This document shows positions 15,282 to 22,941 of a DNA stretch of 64,000 nucleotides, piece after piece (the stretch's first letter is position 1; each line of letters begins with the position of its first letter). A program made the translations under genes and the position numbers. The DNA comes from Armatimonadota bacterium (GTDB lineage: Bacteria > Armatimonadota > UBA5829 > DSUL01), in the NCBI GenBank assembly GCA_020846715.1, contig JADLDK010000045.1, forward strand, positions 1-64,000. The letters are read 5' to 3'. The notes below the pieces were generated by a model that ran no database searches, was not told where the DNA came from, and was given only the letters and a program-made list of their open reading frames with translations.

Positions 15282-15299
15282 TCGTGATTAATTTCACGA
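15282..15299. promoter_or_regulatory. Rex- or CRP/FNR-family-like operator upstream of the hydrogenase locus
   Basis: TCGTGA-TTAATT-TCACGA is a perfect 6+6 bp dyad. Compared with the published Rex consensus TTGTGAA-N4-TTCACAA it matches 11 of 14 defined positions; the GTGA-N6-TCAC core also fits CRP-type sites. It sits just downstream of the candidate -10, a repressing position. Rex senses NADH/NAD+, which suits a bifurcating hydrogenase, but no regulator gene is in the window. Confidence 0.5.
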
Positions 15300-15392
15300 A
15301 CTCGAGTTTCCAGAGTCGGCGTCTTGCTCAGCCGTCACAATGGGGTGCCAGCCAATCTCGGATTGGCCCGCCGCGGGGCCAGGATCAGGCAC

Positions 15393-15833
15393 ATGCTTTT
15401 AGCAGATATAGTCAAACTACTCACAGCGACGTCCGTTTCGTCCGTGGCCAACCTGGATCAGCACATTGAGAACGCTGGCGCCAGCGACCTCATGAGCGAC
15501 GTTCTCGCTCTTACCAAGCCCGAAAGCGTGCTGCTCACGGGTCTTTGTACGCCTCAGGTTGTGCGCACGGCCGAGATGGTGGATCTGAAGGCTATCGTAT
15601 TTGTCCGCAACAAGTGGCCAGACGCCGTCACCGTCAAGCTGGCCGATGAGATGGGTCTTCCGCTGTTCAGCTCGCCATTTCCTCTCTATGAAGCATGTGG
15701 CCTGCTCTACCAGGCCGGTCTGCCCGGACTGCTCGACCGCCGGGATCCGAACGACCACTGGCTCAGTGTGGCCGCTCAGGATGGCAGGCGGTCGGTTCAA
15801 AGAACTACGGGAAACTCTCGAGGGTCTCTGTGA
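15393..15833 (+). CDS. DRTGG-domain protein, hydrogenase-associated
   Basis: 146 aa. Starts MLLADIVKLLTATSVSSV; the ATG at 15393 is preferred over longer in-frame extensions because homologous small DRTGG proteins begin this way. One DRTGG-type alpha/beta domain covers about residues 30-115 ('LMSDVLALTKPESVLLTGL', 'VRTAEMVDLKAIVFVRNKWP', LPLFSSPFPLYEACGLLYQAG). The domain is found beside CBS domains and in PTA-like proteins and is thought to bind a small ligand; no catalysis is known. It shares a TGATG stop/start with the next gene. A second, shorter DRTGG gene lies at 17757-18122, so the locus has a matching pair. Confidence 0.8.
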   Translation: MLLADIVKLLTATSVSSVANLDQHIENAGASDLMSDVLALTKPESVLLTGLCTPQVVRTAEMVDLKAIVFVRNKWPDAVTVKLADEMGLPLFSSPFPLYEACGLLYQAGLPGLLDRRDPNDHWLSVAAQDGRRSVQRTTGNSRGSL

Positions 15834-16273
15834 TGACAATAGAGCCTCTGGAACAGCTTGTCCAAAGCTTTGAGATTGCGGGACAGGATTTTTCACGCGC
15901 GGGTGAGGTGTCCAGCAAGATCCGGCGCATTTTGCAGCAGATAGGCGCCCCCGTGGAGACAATCCGGCGCACAAGCGTGGCGACGTACGAGGCGGAGATG
16001 AACGTCGTGATTCACGCACAGAGCGGCCGGATAGATCTGAGCGCGGACAGATGCGCAATTCAGATTACTGTTTCTGACGTTGGTCCCGGTATTGTTGATC
16101 TCGATCTGGCCATGCAGCCGGGCTACTCAACGGCCAGTGAAGAAGTTCGCGAGATGGGCTTTGGCGCTGGCATGGGGCTGTCAAATATGGCGCGCTGCGC
16201 GGATGATCTTTCTATCGACAGTGTCGTTGGGCAGGGGACGACAGTGAAGATGCAGTTCCGGACCAACGGGTGA
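15833..16273 (+). CDS. Serine-kinase/anti-sigma-type ATPase (RsbW-like HATPase_c)
   Basis: 146 aa. A GHKL ATPase domain alone: N-box 'ATYEAEMNVVIHAQSG' (about residues 62-77), G1 box VSDVGPGI (about 91-98), G2 box GFGAGMGLSNM (about 121-131) and the final GQGTTVKMQF. There is no dimerisation/phospho-acceptor His domain and no sensor domain, so it resembles RsbW/SpoIIAB anti-sigma serine kinases rather than a full histidine kinase. Its start shares a base with the previous stop. In other anaerobes the same small ATPase sits beside DRTGG and HfsB-like genes. Its target is unknown; a role in signalling redox state to the hydrogenase is inference. Confidence 0.83.
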   Translation: MTIEPLEQLVQSFEIAGQDFSRAGEVSSKIRRILQQIGAPVETIRRTSVATYEAEMNVVIHAQSGRIDLSADRCAIQITVSDVGPGIVDLDLAMQPGYSTASEEVREMGFGAGMGLSNMARCADDLSIDSVVGQGTTVKMQFRTNG

Positions 16274-16292
16274 AGGGTCAGCGGACAATGCG

Positions 16293-17693
16293 ATGGAGCA
16301 TGAAAACAGCGTTTTTCACGCCGTAAGGCTCATAGAAGAGAAGTGTCGGGGATGCGTAAATTGCATTAAGCACTGCCCGACTGAGGCTATTCGTGTTCGC
16401 CGCGGAAAGGCGGAGATTCTGGACGTGCGCTGCATTGACTGCGGTGAGTGCATCCGGGTTTGTCCGAATCACGCCAAGACCGCCATTGCGGATTCGCTGG
16501 AGAGGCTGCGAGATTACAGGGTCACTGTAGCCCTGCCAGCGCCGGCGCTCTACGGACAGTTTGACGATCAGATCAAGCCGGAGCAGGTTCTGCAAGGGCT
16601 GATTGATCTGGGTTTCGACGATGTGTTCGAAGTCGCTTTCGGAGCTGATCTTGTATCTGTTCTCGTGCGGCGCGAGCTTCAGAAGCCTGGTGTGATCCGG
16701 CCGATGATATCCTCAGCGTGCCCGGCGGTGATACGGCTGATTCAGGTTCGCTTTCCGAATCTGGTGGACCACATTGTCCCGGTGTGTTCACCCTTGAGGA
16801 TAGCGGCCAGACTGGCCAGACCGGAAGCGGCCAGACGATTTGGAGTAAGCCCTGAGGAGGTCGGGCTGTTTTTTATCAGCCCGTGCCCCGGGAAGGTATC
16901 AGCAGTTGCTGAGCCTGTTGGATACAGGACGTCCGCCGTGGACGGCGCTATTCCGATCTGTGAGGTGTATGGTCCGCTGTCCAGGGCGATGCGCGATCGC
17001 AAAGCTGCCGGGCAGCCGCAAGCGAGAGTGCGCTCTTCCGGTTCCGGTATCGGATGGGCGAGGGCGGGCGGTGAGAATCAGGCCGTTGCTCTGGGGCGAC
17101 AGATAAGTGTGGATGGCGTGCACAACGTGATAGACATCTTTGAAGATATTGAGCGCGGAAAACTTTCACAGGTGGACTACGTTGAGGCGCTGGCCTGCAC
17201 GGGCGGGTGTGTCGGAGGCGTTCTCACCGTCGAGAATCCTTTCATCGCTCGCCGCAGAATCAGAATGTTGTCTGAGCGCCCGGGACCAGAAGATGCTCCA
17301 GGTCTGGAAGAGCTTGTTGAGGCGTTGGATGACTCAATTTTCCGGCATGACGAACCGATCAGCCCGCGCTCGATCACCGCTCTGGCGGATGACATGGAGG
17401 AGGCCATTCGCCGGGTGGAGCGTCTGGAGCGAGTTCTGGAAACGCTGCCAGGGTTGGACTGCGGCTCGTGCGGCGCTCCGACGTGCCAGGCGCTGGCGGA
17501 AGACATTGTCCGCAACGAAGCTAGAGAGACGGACTGCGTTTTTGTGCTGAGAAAGCGCGTGCAGGACCTCGCTGAGGAGCTGGTGGAGCTGAGTTCGAAG
17601 CTTCCACCCGCCATGAATCATCAGCAGGTGGATATAGCCTCCTGGGCTGACGGCGTTCTTCGCGTTGAGGAGGAACCAGCGCCTCGAAGCTGA
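16293..17693 (+). CDS. HfsB-like [Fe-S] protein with degenerate [FeFe]-hydrogenase domain
   Basis: 466 aa. Residues about 18-60 hold two [4Fe-4S] ferredoxin motifs (CRGCVNCIKHCP and CIDCGECIRVCP). The middle (about 65-330) is an [FeFe]-hydrogenase large-subunit fold with altered H-cluster motifs: SSACPAV for TSCCPAW, SPCPGKV for MPCxxKK and LACTGGCVGG for MACPGGC. The cysteines that hold the cluster remain, but flanking residues needed for catalysis differ. The C-terminus has a further cluster motif DCGSCGAPTC (about 390-399). Family knowledge: such HfsB-type proteins are considered sensory or regulatory rather than main H2 catalysts. It lies among DRTGG, ATPase and PHP genes in front of the structural hydrogenase genes. 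Confidence 0.85.
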   Translation: MEHENSVFHAVRLIEEKCRGCVNCIKHCPTEAIRVRRGKAEILDVRCIDCGECIRVCPNHAKTAIADSLERLRDYRVTVALPAPALYGQFDDQIKPEQVLQGLIDLGFDDVFEVAFGADLVSVLVRRELQKPGVIRPMISSACPAVIRLIQVRFPNLVDHIVPVCSPLRIAARLARPEAARRFGVSPEEVGLFFISPCPGKVSAVAEPVGYRTSAVDGAIPICEVYGPLSRAMRDRKAAGQPQARVRSSGSGIGWARAGGENQAVALGRQISVDGVHNVIDIFEDIERGKLSQVDYVEALACTGGCVGGVLTVENPFIARRRIRMLSERPGPEDAPGLEELVEALDDSIFRHDEPISPRSITALADDMEEAIRRVERLERVLETLPGLDCGSCGAPTCQALAEDIVRNEARETDCVFVLRKRVQDLAEELVELSSKLPPAMNHQQVDIASWADGVLRVEEEPAPRS

Positions 17694-17756
17694 CAACAGA
17701 AAATGGCTGTCTGAACAAACAAATTCACGCCGGAACGCTCGCAGGATTTGTGAAAA

Positions 17757-18122
17757 ATGGTACAATACATTACAGAAGGACTGCTCGAAGAGATTGCGCA
17801 GACGCTTTCCTTAGAGAACGTCAGCGGCACAGACGCCGGCATAACGCGCGCCACCGGCGTTTACGTCTCAGACCTGCTGAGTGACGTGATGGGGCAGGCT
17901 CATTCAGGTGAGATATGGGTCACCGTGCAGAGCCATCTCAATGTGGTCGCTGTGGCCGCACTGAAAGAGCTGTCGGCCGTAATCATCTGCCAGAGTCGCG
18001 AAGTCGCGCCTGCGGTGGCCGCGAGAGCCAAGGGCGAAGGAGTCGTTCTGTTCAGGACACCGCTCAGCGCTTATGAGGTGTGCGGCAAGCTCTGGGAGCT
18101 GGGTTTGAGGCGAGCAGCTTGA
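17757..18122 (+). CDS. Short DRTGG-domain protein (second copy)
   Basis: 121 aa, one DRTGG-like domain ('DAGITRATGVYVSDLLSDVM', then HLNVVAVAALKELSAVIIC and VVLFRTPLSAYEVCGKLWEL). It shares the 'LSAYEVCGKLWELG' ending with the first copy's 'FPLYEACGLLYQAG', so the two are clearly related. It is followed by the PHP gene after 1 base, so they are co-translated. Ligand and role unknown; probably part of the sensor block. Confidence 0.8.
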   Translation: MVQYITEGLLEEIAQTLSLENVSGTDAGITRATGVYVSDLLSDVMGQAHSGEIWVTVQSHLNVVAVAALKELSAVIICQSREVAPAVAARAKGEGVVLFRTPLSAYEVCGKLWELGLRRAA

Positions 18123-18123
18123 G

Positions 18124-18888
18124 ATGGCACTGCGGCGTTGCAGTATGGATCTGCATATCCATACCGTGCTGTCGCCGTGTGCTGAGGTTGAGATGATCCC
18201 GGAGTTGATCATCTTGCAGGCTCAGAGATCGGGCCTGGACATGATCGCTGTCTGCGATCACAACGCGGCCGAAAATGCCGGGGCTTGTATAACAGCCGCC
18301 TGCGGTAGCACAGTGAAAGTGCTGGCCGGGATAGAGTGCGAAAGCCGCGAGGGTGTGCACGTATTGGGGATTTTTGACAGAGCCGAGAACGCTCTGCAGC
18401 TTCAGGATTTCATCTGGAGCAGGTTGCCGGCAGAGCCGAATCGGCCGGAGTTTTTTGGAGCGCAGATGGTTGTGGATGCGTCTGGTGAGTTCATCAGATT
18501 CAACGATCGGATGCTGGCCGCGAGCGCGGACGCCAGCGTTGAGGAACTCGTCCAACGCATCCGCGAGGCGGATGGTCTGCCGCTTCCAGCGCATGTGAAC
18601 AAGACGCATGCGGGACTCCTGGGTGTCCTGGGGTTGATGCCAGAGGGGCTGGATGTGCCAGCCGTTGAGGTCTTCCTGCCGCCGGGAAGCGATGCGCAAA
18701 CGCTCGCAAAGCTGCGAACAACGTTTTCTCAGCTTGAGACTCTGAAGTGCATACGGTCTTCAGACGCTCACAGGCTGGAGGAGATAGGGCAGTCGCGCAG
18801 TTTTGTCTGGGTTGAGAGCCGGAGTGTTGGGGAGCTGGAGTTAGCATTTGACGGCCGTCTGGGCCGCAGCTTGGAGGAGCTTTGTTAG
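18124..18888 (+). CDS. PHP-domain phosphoesterase, hydrogenase-associated
   Basis: 254 aa with PHP metal motifs: MDLHIHTVLSPCAEVEM (H-x-H, about residues 8-24), CDHNAAENA (about 44-52), GIECESREGVHVLGIF (about 68-83), PAHVNKTHAG (about 157-166) and SSDAH (about 216-220). These form the trinuclear metal centre of PHP phosphoesterases related to histidinol phosphatase and TrpH. The substrate is unknown; PHP genes of this kind recur in hydrogenase loci of anaerobes, possibly acting on a nucleotide signal. The stop lies 2 bases before the start of the NuoE-like gene, whose ribosome site GGAGGAG is inside this gene's end. Confidence 0.86.
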   Translation: MALRRCSMDLHIHTVLSPCAEVEMIPELIILQAQRSGLDMIAVCDHNAAENAGACITAACGSTVKVLAGIECESREGVHVLGIFDRAENALQLQDFIWSRLPAEPNRPEFFGAQMVVDASGEFIRFNDRMLAASADASVEELVQRIREADGLPLPAHVNKTHAGLLGVLGLMPEGLDVPAVEVFLPPGSDAQTLAKLRTTFSQLETLKCIRSSDAHRLEEIGQSRSFVWVESRSVGELELAFDGRLGRSLEELC

Positions 18889-18890
18889 AA

Positions 18891-19403
18891 ATGGCTTGTG
18901 AGTGCCACGCAACTGAAGAAGCAGCCGAACAGCAGATCCTTGACATTGTCGAGGCGCACAAGAACCGTCCCGGACCGCTGATCCCGATCCTGGACGAGGT
19001 CCAGGCCAGCCTGGGGTGGTTGCCAAAGTCCGCGATCATCACCATTGCGCGCTCGTTGGGAGTGCCGGTGGCGGACATCTATGGAGTGGCCAGTTTTTAC
19101 AGTTTCTTCCGTCTGGTTCCTCCGGGCAAGACAAAGATTCAGGTGTGCATGGGCACGGCGTGTTACGTGCGCGGGTCGCAGCAGCTTCTCGACGCTCTGG
19201 AGCGCAAGTTGAAGATCAAGGCAGGAGAGACGACGCCGGATCGTCAGTTTACGCTGGAGAGTGTGCGCTGCGTTGGAGCGTGCAGCCTGGCTCCAGTCAT
19301 TGTGACTGGCGAAGACTGTCACGCGGGAATGACCTCCGCGAAGATCGACAAAATGCTCAAGCCTTATATGCAGGAGGAGCCCGCGGCGGCAAAGCGGGGC
19401 TGA
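18891..19403 (+). CDS. hydC: Hydrogenase NuoE-like subunit, first copy (HydC type)
   Basis: 170 aa, thioredoxin-like [2Fe-2S] protein of the NuoE/HydC family. Cluster ligands are CMGTAC (about residues 85-90) and CVGAC (about 126-130). 'IPILDEVQASLGWLPKSAI' and 'VPVADIYGVASFYSFF' are family signatures. It passes electrons between the FMN subunit and the other subunits. ATG 18891 is used; the in-frame TTG at 18882 lies too close to GGAGGAG. It is separated from its likely partner NuoF-like gene by a small ATPase and a 2Fe-2S gene, the arrangement seen in hydABC loci of clostridia and Thermotoga relatives. A second copy lies at 22408. Confidence 0.9.
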   Translation: MACECHATEEAAEQQILDIVEAHKNRPGPLIPILDEVQASLGWLPKSAIITIARSLGVPVADIYGVASFYSFFRLVPPGKTKIQVCMGTACYVRGSQQLLDALERKLKIKAGETTPDRQFTLESVRCVGACSLAPVIVTGEDCHAGMTSAKIDKMLKPYMQEEPAAAKRG

Positions 19404-19406
19404 AAG

Positions 19407-19958
19407 ATGCGAGAAATCTCACTGCACATTCTTGATATCGCCGAGAATGCTCTGCGGGCGGGTGCCTCCGAGATAGAGATTGTAGTCGCTCTTGACGAGA
19501 GCGCCGACCGGCTGACCGTTGAGGTGAGCGACAACGGACGTGGAATAGCCCCGGAGCTGCTGAAGTGTGTTGAGGACCCTTTCGTGACGTCGCGCACGGA
19601 GCGCAAGGTGGGACTTGGGCTGCCGCTGCTCGCGGCGGCGTGCGAGAGAACCGGAGGAGACCTGACAATTCACAGCGCGCTGGATTCTGGCACGCGTGTG
19701 TGCGCGACATTCGGGTTGCGCAGTATCGACCGAGCTCCGATGGGCGCCCTCAGGGATACGGTCGCCAATCTGGCCGCGGCCAATCCCGATGTGCGTGTTG
19801 TTCTGACAGTGACCGCGGCGGGCGGGCACGCTTTCACTTTCGACTCGTCCGAGATGAAAGAGGCGCTGGAAGGAATGTCTTTGTCAAATCCGGATGTCGT
19901 TCGCTGGATGCAGGGCTACCTGGACGAAGGCATCGGGAGTGTTTGCTGCTTGGAGTGA
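19407..19958 (+). CDS. GHKL ATPase, hydrogenase-associated
   Basis: 183 aa. Residues about 1-115 are a HATPase_c domain: N-box LHILDIAENALRAGASEI, G1 DNGRGI, G2 VGLGLPLLA and 'GTRVCATF'. The C-terminal 60 residues ('VRVVLTVTAAGGHAFTFDSSEMKEAL') are specific to this locus type and unassigned. There is no receiver, DHp or sensor domain. It is located between the NuoE-like and the small 2Fe-2S genes, 3 bases after the former. Homologues occupy the same place in many bifurcating-hydrogenase operons; the function is not established. It could be a kinase of a regulator or an ATP-dependent assembly helper. Confidence 0.82.
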   Translation: MREISLHILDIAENALRAGASEIEIVVALDESADRLTVEVSDNGRGIAPELLKCVEDPFVTSRTERKVGLGLPLLAAACERTGGDLTIHSALDSGTRVCATFGLRSIDRAPMGALRDTVANLAAANPDVRVVLTVTAAGGHAFTFDSSEMKEALEGMSLSNPDVVRWMQGYLDEGIGSVCCLE

Positions 19959-20000
19959 GCCGCAAGCAGGCTCACTTACGAAATCGAGGCCAAAGAGACA

Positions 20001-20360
20001 ATGAAAACGCTGGATGATCTGAAACGAGTTCGCGAAGAGGCCCTCAAGGCTATGAGTGTCCGCGAGAGTGGACATGCCACGAAGGTCACAGTGGCGATGG
20101 GAACCTGTGGAATCGCCGCTGGCGCACGCGAGACGATGAGCGCATTGCTGGATGAGCTCGGAAAGCGCGGAATTTCGGATGTGACTGTCACGCAGACCGG
20201 CTGCAAGGGGTTGTGTGAGCAGGAGCCGCTGGTCGAGGTGACGCGCAAAGGACAGGAACCTGTAACGTACGGGCATGTGAGCGCGGACAAGGCGCGTCGC
20301 ATTGTCGCCGAGCATATCGTCAACGGGACAGTGGTGGGAGACCTTGTAGTCACCAAGTAG
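20001..20360 (+). CDS. Small thioredoxin-like [2Fe-2S] ferredoxin domain protein
   Basis: 119 aa. Begins MKTLDDLKRVREEALKAM and contains GTCGIAAGARETMSALLDEL, then TGCKGLCEQEPLVEV. This family, found next to HydB, has one Cys in the first motif instead of the usual C-x4-C pair, plus C-x3-C in the second. The cluster may therefore be coordinated differently or absent; this is normal for the family and not a local defect. It aligns with the N-terminal domain of the NuoF-like subunits here ('AEHIVNGTVVGDLVV' versus 'TEHLLKGRVVERLL'). Presumably an accessory electron-transfer subunit. Confidence 0.85.
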   Translation: MKTLDDLKRVREEALKAMSVRESGHATKVTVAMGTCGIAAGARETMSALLDELGKRGISDVTVTQTGCKGLCEQEPLVEVTRKGQEPVTYGHVSADKARRIVAEHIVNGTVVGDLVVTK

Positions 20361-20490
20361 GTGTAAAGTTGGGCGCTGGCGTTCTTGACGCCGCGTTTCT
20401 GCAGTCAGCGAAGCGGCTGGTGTTAGGGATGTGAAGGCAGTAGTTGGAAGTCAAAGACGACCCTGCGAATTGGATAAGGCTAGGACTTAG

Positions 20491-22314
20491 ATGGGGTTGA
20501 CTGACATAGAGGCAAAACAGACGAAACTGACAGCGGTTGATAGGTCTCACGTGCTTATATGCGCGGGCGCCGCGTGCGTCGCTTCAGGGGCGATGGAGAT
20601 GGAAGCCTTGATGAAGGCCAAAATTTCCGAGCTGGGACTGACCTGCGAAGTCTCCGTGTTTGACACCGGTTGTGTGGGTACGTGCGATCTCGGCCCGGTC
20701 GTGGTCGTATATCCGGAGGGAACCTTCTACGTTAAGGTCAAGCCAAAGGACGCTGAAGAGATTGTCACCGAGCATCTGCTGAAGGGGCGAGTTGTCGAAA
20801 GACTGCTTTCACGCACTCCTGAAGAGCACACTGTTCCCACCATTGCCGAGCATCCGTTCTTCGCTAAGCAACAGCGTATAGCGCTTCGCAATCTGGGCGT
20901 TATCAATCCGGAAGACATCCAGGAGTACGTTGCTCTGGGCGGCTACAGCGCCCTGGCGAAGGCGCTGACGATGACACAGGACGAGGTCATCCAGATGGTC
21001 CTGGACTCCGGGTTGAGAGGCCGCGGTGGAGCTGGTTTCCCCACAGGCCGCAAGTGGGCGTTTGCCAAAGAGGTTGAAGCTGATCAGAAATACGTGATCA
21101 TCAACGGCGATGAGGGAGACCCGGGTGCCTTTATGGATCGCTCCATTTTGGAAGGCGATCCCCACAGCGTCATCGAAGGTCTCGCGATCGCGGCTTACTG
21201 CATCGGAGCCACACAGGGCTACGCTTATGTTCGCGCAGAATACCCGCTGGCGATCAAGCGCCTCCAAATTGCCATTGATCAGGCGCGCGAGTTCGGGCTG
21301 CTTGGCGCAGGTATTTTTGACAAGCTCGACTTCGACATCGAGATACGCAAAGGCGCCGGGGCCTTTGTCTGCGGTGAAGAGACTGCCCTCATGCACTCAA
21401 TCGAAGGGCTTCGTGGTGAGCCCCGCCCGAAGCCTCCTTTTCCAGCCGTCTCTGGCCTGTGGGGCAAGCCGACTATTATCAACAATGTCGAAACTCTTGC
21501 GTCTGTGCCGGTCATCGTCGAGCATGGCCCGGACTGGTACTCTGCCTTTGGCACAGAGACGAGCAAGGGTACCAAAGTTTTTGCCCTGGCTGGCAACATC
21601 AACAACACCGGCCTCATAGAAGTCCCGTTTGGCACCACCTTGAGAGACGTTGTCTTTGAGATTGGCGGAGGCATCCCGCGTGGAAAAGCCTTCAAGGCGG
21701 CTCAGACCGGAGGCCCCTCCGGCGGCTGCATTCCCGCCAGCATGCTCGACATCTCTCTGGACTATGAATCGCTCCAGAAAGCCGGATCGATTGTCGGCTC
21801 GGGCGGGCTGATCATTATGGACGAGGACACGTGCATGGTGGACGTCGCCAGGTTCTTCCTCGAGTTCACAGTGGATGAGTCCTGTGGCCAGTGTACCCCT
21901 TGCCGTGAGGGTGTGAAGAGGATGCTCGAGATCCTCACGCGCATCACAGAGGGCAAAGGTGAGCTTGCGGACATCAGCAAGCTGGAGATGCTCGCCGGAG
22001 GTATCAGCAAGACGTCGCTTTGCCAACTGGGTATCACGGCGCCAAATCCGGTTCAGAGCACTCTGCGCTACTTCCGTGACGAGTACATCGCTCACGTGGT
22101 TGACAAACAGTGCCCCGCAAAAGTCTGCCGGGCGCTTATCCAGTACGACATCGTGCCTGAGCACTGCACGGGCTGCACGCTGTGTGCGAAGCATTGCCCG
22201 ACTAACGCCATCCATGGCGAGCTCAAGGGCGTGCATACCATTGACCAGGAGGCCTGCATCAAGTGTGGAGAGTGCCTGGCGCGTTGCAGGACCGATGCGG
22301 TGATCAAAGTCTAG
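20491..22314 (+). CDS. hydB: Bifurcating [FeFe]-hydrogenase FMN subunit HydB (NuoF-like)
   Basis: 607 aa, complete HydB architecture. An N-terminal thioredoxin-like [2Fe-2S] domain (CAGAAC, then CVGTC; residues about 24-70) precedes the NuoF core with the NADH/FMN site GLRGRGGAGFPTGRKW (about 173-188) and NGDEGDPGAFMDRSILEGDP. The [4Fe-4S] motif SCGQCTPCREG with distal SLCQLG follows, and two C-terminal ferredoxin clusters (CTGCTLCAKHCP and CIKCGECLARC) end the protein. In HydABC enzymes it binds NAD(H) and FMN and is the site where electrons from H2 are split between NAD+ and ferredoxin. The ATG at 20491 follows a 130-base gap with no clear promoter. Confidence 0.95.
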   Translation: MGLTDIEAKQTKLTAVDRSHVLICAGAACVASGAMEMEALMKAKISELGLTCEVSVFDTGCVGTCDLGPVVVVYPEGTFYVKVKPKDAEEIVTEHLLKGRVVERLLSRTPEEHTVPTIAEHPFFAKQQRIALRNLGVINPEDIQEYVALGGYSALAKALTMTQDEVIQMVLDSGLRGRGGAGFPTGRKWAFAKEVEADQKYVIINGDEGDPGAFMDRSILEGDPHSVIEGLAIAAYCIGATQGYAYVRAEYPLAIKRLQIAIDQAREFGLLGAGIFDKLDFDIEIRKGAGAFVCGEETALMHSIEGLRGEPRPKPPFPAVSGLWGKPTIINNVETLASVPVIVEHGPDWYSAFGTETSKGTKVFALAGNINNTGLIEVPFGTTLRDVVFEIGGGIPRGKAFKAAQTGGPSGGCIPASMLDISLDYESLQKAGSIVGSGGLIIMDEDTCMVDVARFFLEFTVDESCGQCTPCREGVKRMLEILTRITEGKGELADISKLEMLAGGISKTSLCQLGITAPNPVQSTLRYFRDEYIAHVVDKQCPAKVCRALIQYDIVPEHCTGCTLCAKHCPTNAIHGELKGVHTIDQEACIKCGECLARCRTDAVIKV

Positions 22315-22407
22315 TGTCTGGGCCGGCCAGAGGGTCTGTCTGAGTTTCTGTTGGCCCTGAAGAGTCACCCCGGATGAGGGAGTCCGCGGTGGGTTGGGAG
22401 TCACGGT

Positions 22408-22899
22408 ATGGCTGTAGAGAAAACGTGTTGCGCTTCGGCGGAAGAAGAAAAAGCGGTGCGGACCGCTCTTGAAGCCTTTGAGCCTGTAAGGACGAATCTG
22501 ATCCCTATGTTGCACGCAGTTCAGGAAACGCTGGGACAGATTCCAGGATGGGCGATGGAAGAGGTAGCCGAGACCCTGAATGTGCCGGTGGCCGAGGTGT
22601 GGGGGACGGCATCGTTCTACACGATGTTCGATCTGCAAAGCCGGGCCAAACACATTATTCGGCTGTGCGAAAGCCCGCCGTGCCACATTACCGGCGCCGC
22701 CGGCATTCTGGATGCTATCCAGGAAGAGCTGGGGATCGGGCCTGGTGAGGTAACTCCCGACGGAGTGTTCGGGCTGGAATTGGTGAGCTGCTTCGGAGTC
22801 TGCGGAGTAGCGCCAGCCATGATTGTTGACCACGAGGTCCACGGCAATCTCCGGCCGGAGATGGTGCCACAGTTGCTGCAGAAGTACAGGGAGCAGTGA
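22408..22899 (+). CDS. Second NuoE-like [2Fe-2S] subunit
   Basis: 163 aa NuoE family. Ligands CESPPC (about residues 88-93) and CFGVC (about 129-133) are intact. 'LIPMLHAVQETLGQIPGWAM' and 'VPVAEVWGTASFYTMF' match the family. It is clearly diverged from the first copy (CMGTAC and CVGAC there), so this is an old paralogue, not a recent tandem duplication. It pairs with the following NuoF-like gene 42 bases downstream, giving a second diaphorase module directly in front of hydA. Confidence 0.9.
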   Translation: MAVEKTCCASAEEEKAVRTALEAFEPVRTNLIPMLHAVQETLGQIPGWAMEEVAETLNVPVAEVWGTASFYTMFDLQSRAKHIIRLCESPPCHITGAAGILDAIQEELGIGPGEVTPDGVFGLELVSCFGVCGVAPAMIVDHEVHGNLRPEMVPQLLQKYREQ

Positions 22900-22941
22900 G
22901 CCTGGCGGGAGCGATGTCAGAGCGACAGGGGGTCATTGAAG

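Larger units (their letters stand above)
14936..15392. other. 457-base divergent region before the hydrogenase locus
   Basis: It holds no gene that can be supported. Its right-hand part (15241-15301) carries a cluster of regulatory-looking repeats described separately: a GACTATTTT/AAAATAGTC dyad, two copies of TTCACGAAC 39 bases apart, and an 18-bp Rex/CRP-like dyad. The left-hand part must contain the promoter of the SLH-like gene, but no clear -35/-10 pair was found. Confidence 0.5.

Noticed and set aside
20001-20360. Missing cysteine in the first motif of the small 2Fe-2S protein as a local defect
   Set aside because: The GTCGIAAGAR form is the normal family pattern beside HydB, so it is not a mutation specific to this genome.
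21397-22842. Long minus-strand frame (481 codons) opposite hydB and the second NuoE-like gene
   Set aside because: It lies antisense to two strongly conserved genes, has no domain and arises from GC-rich third positions on the other strand.
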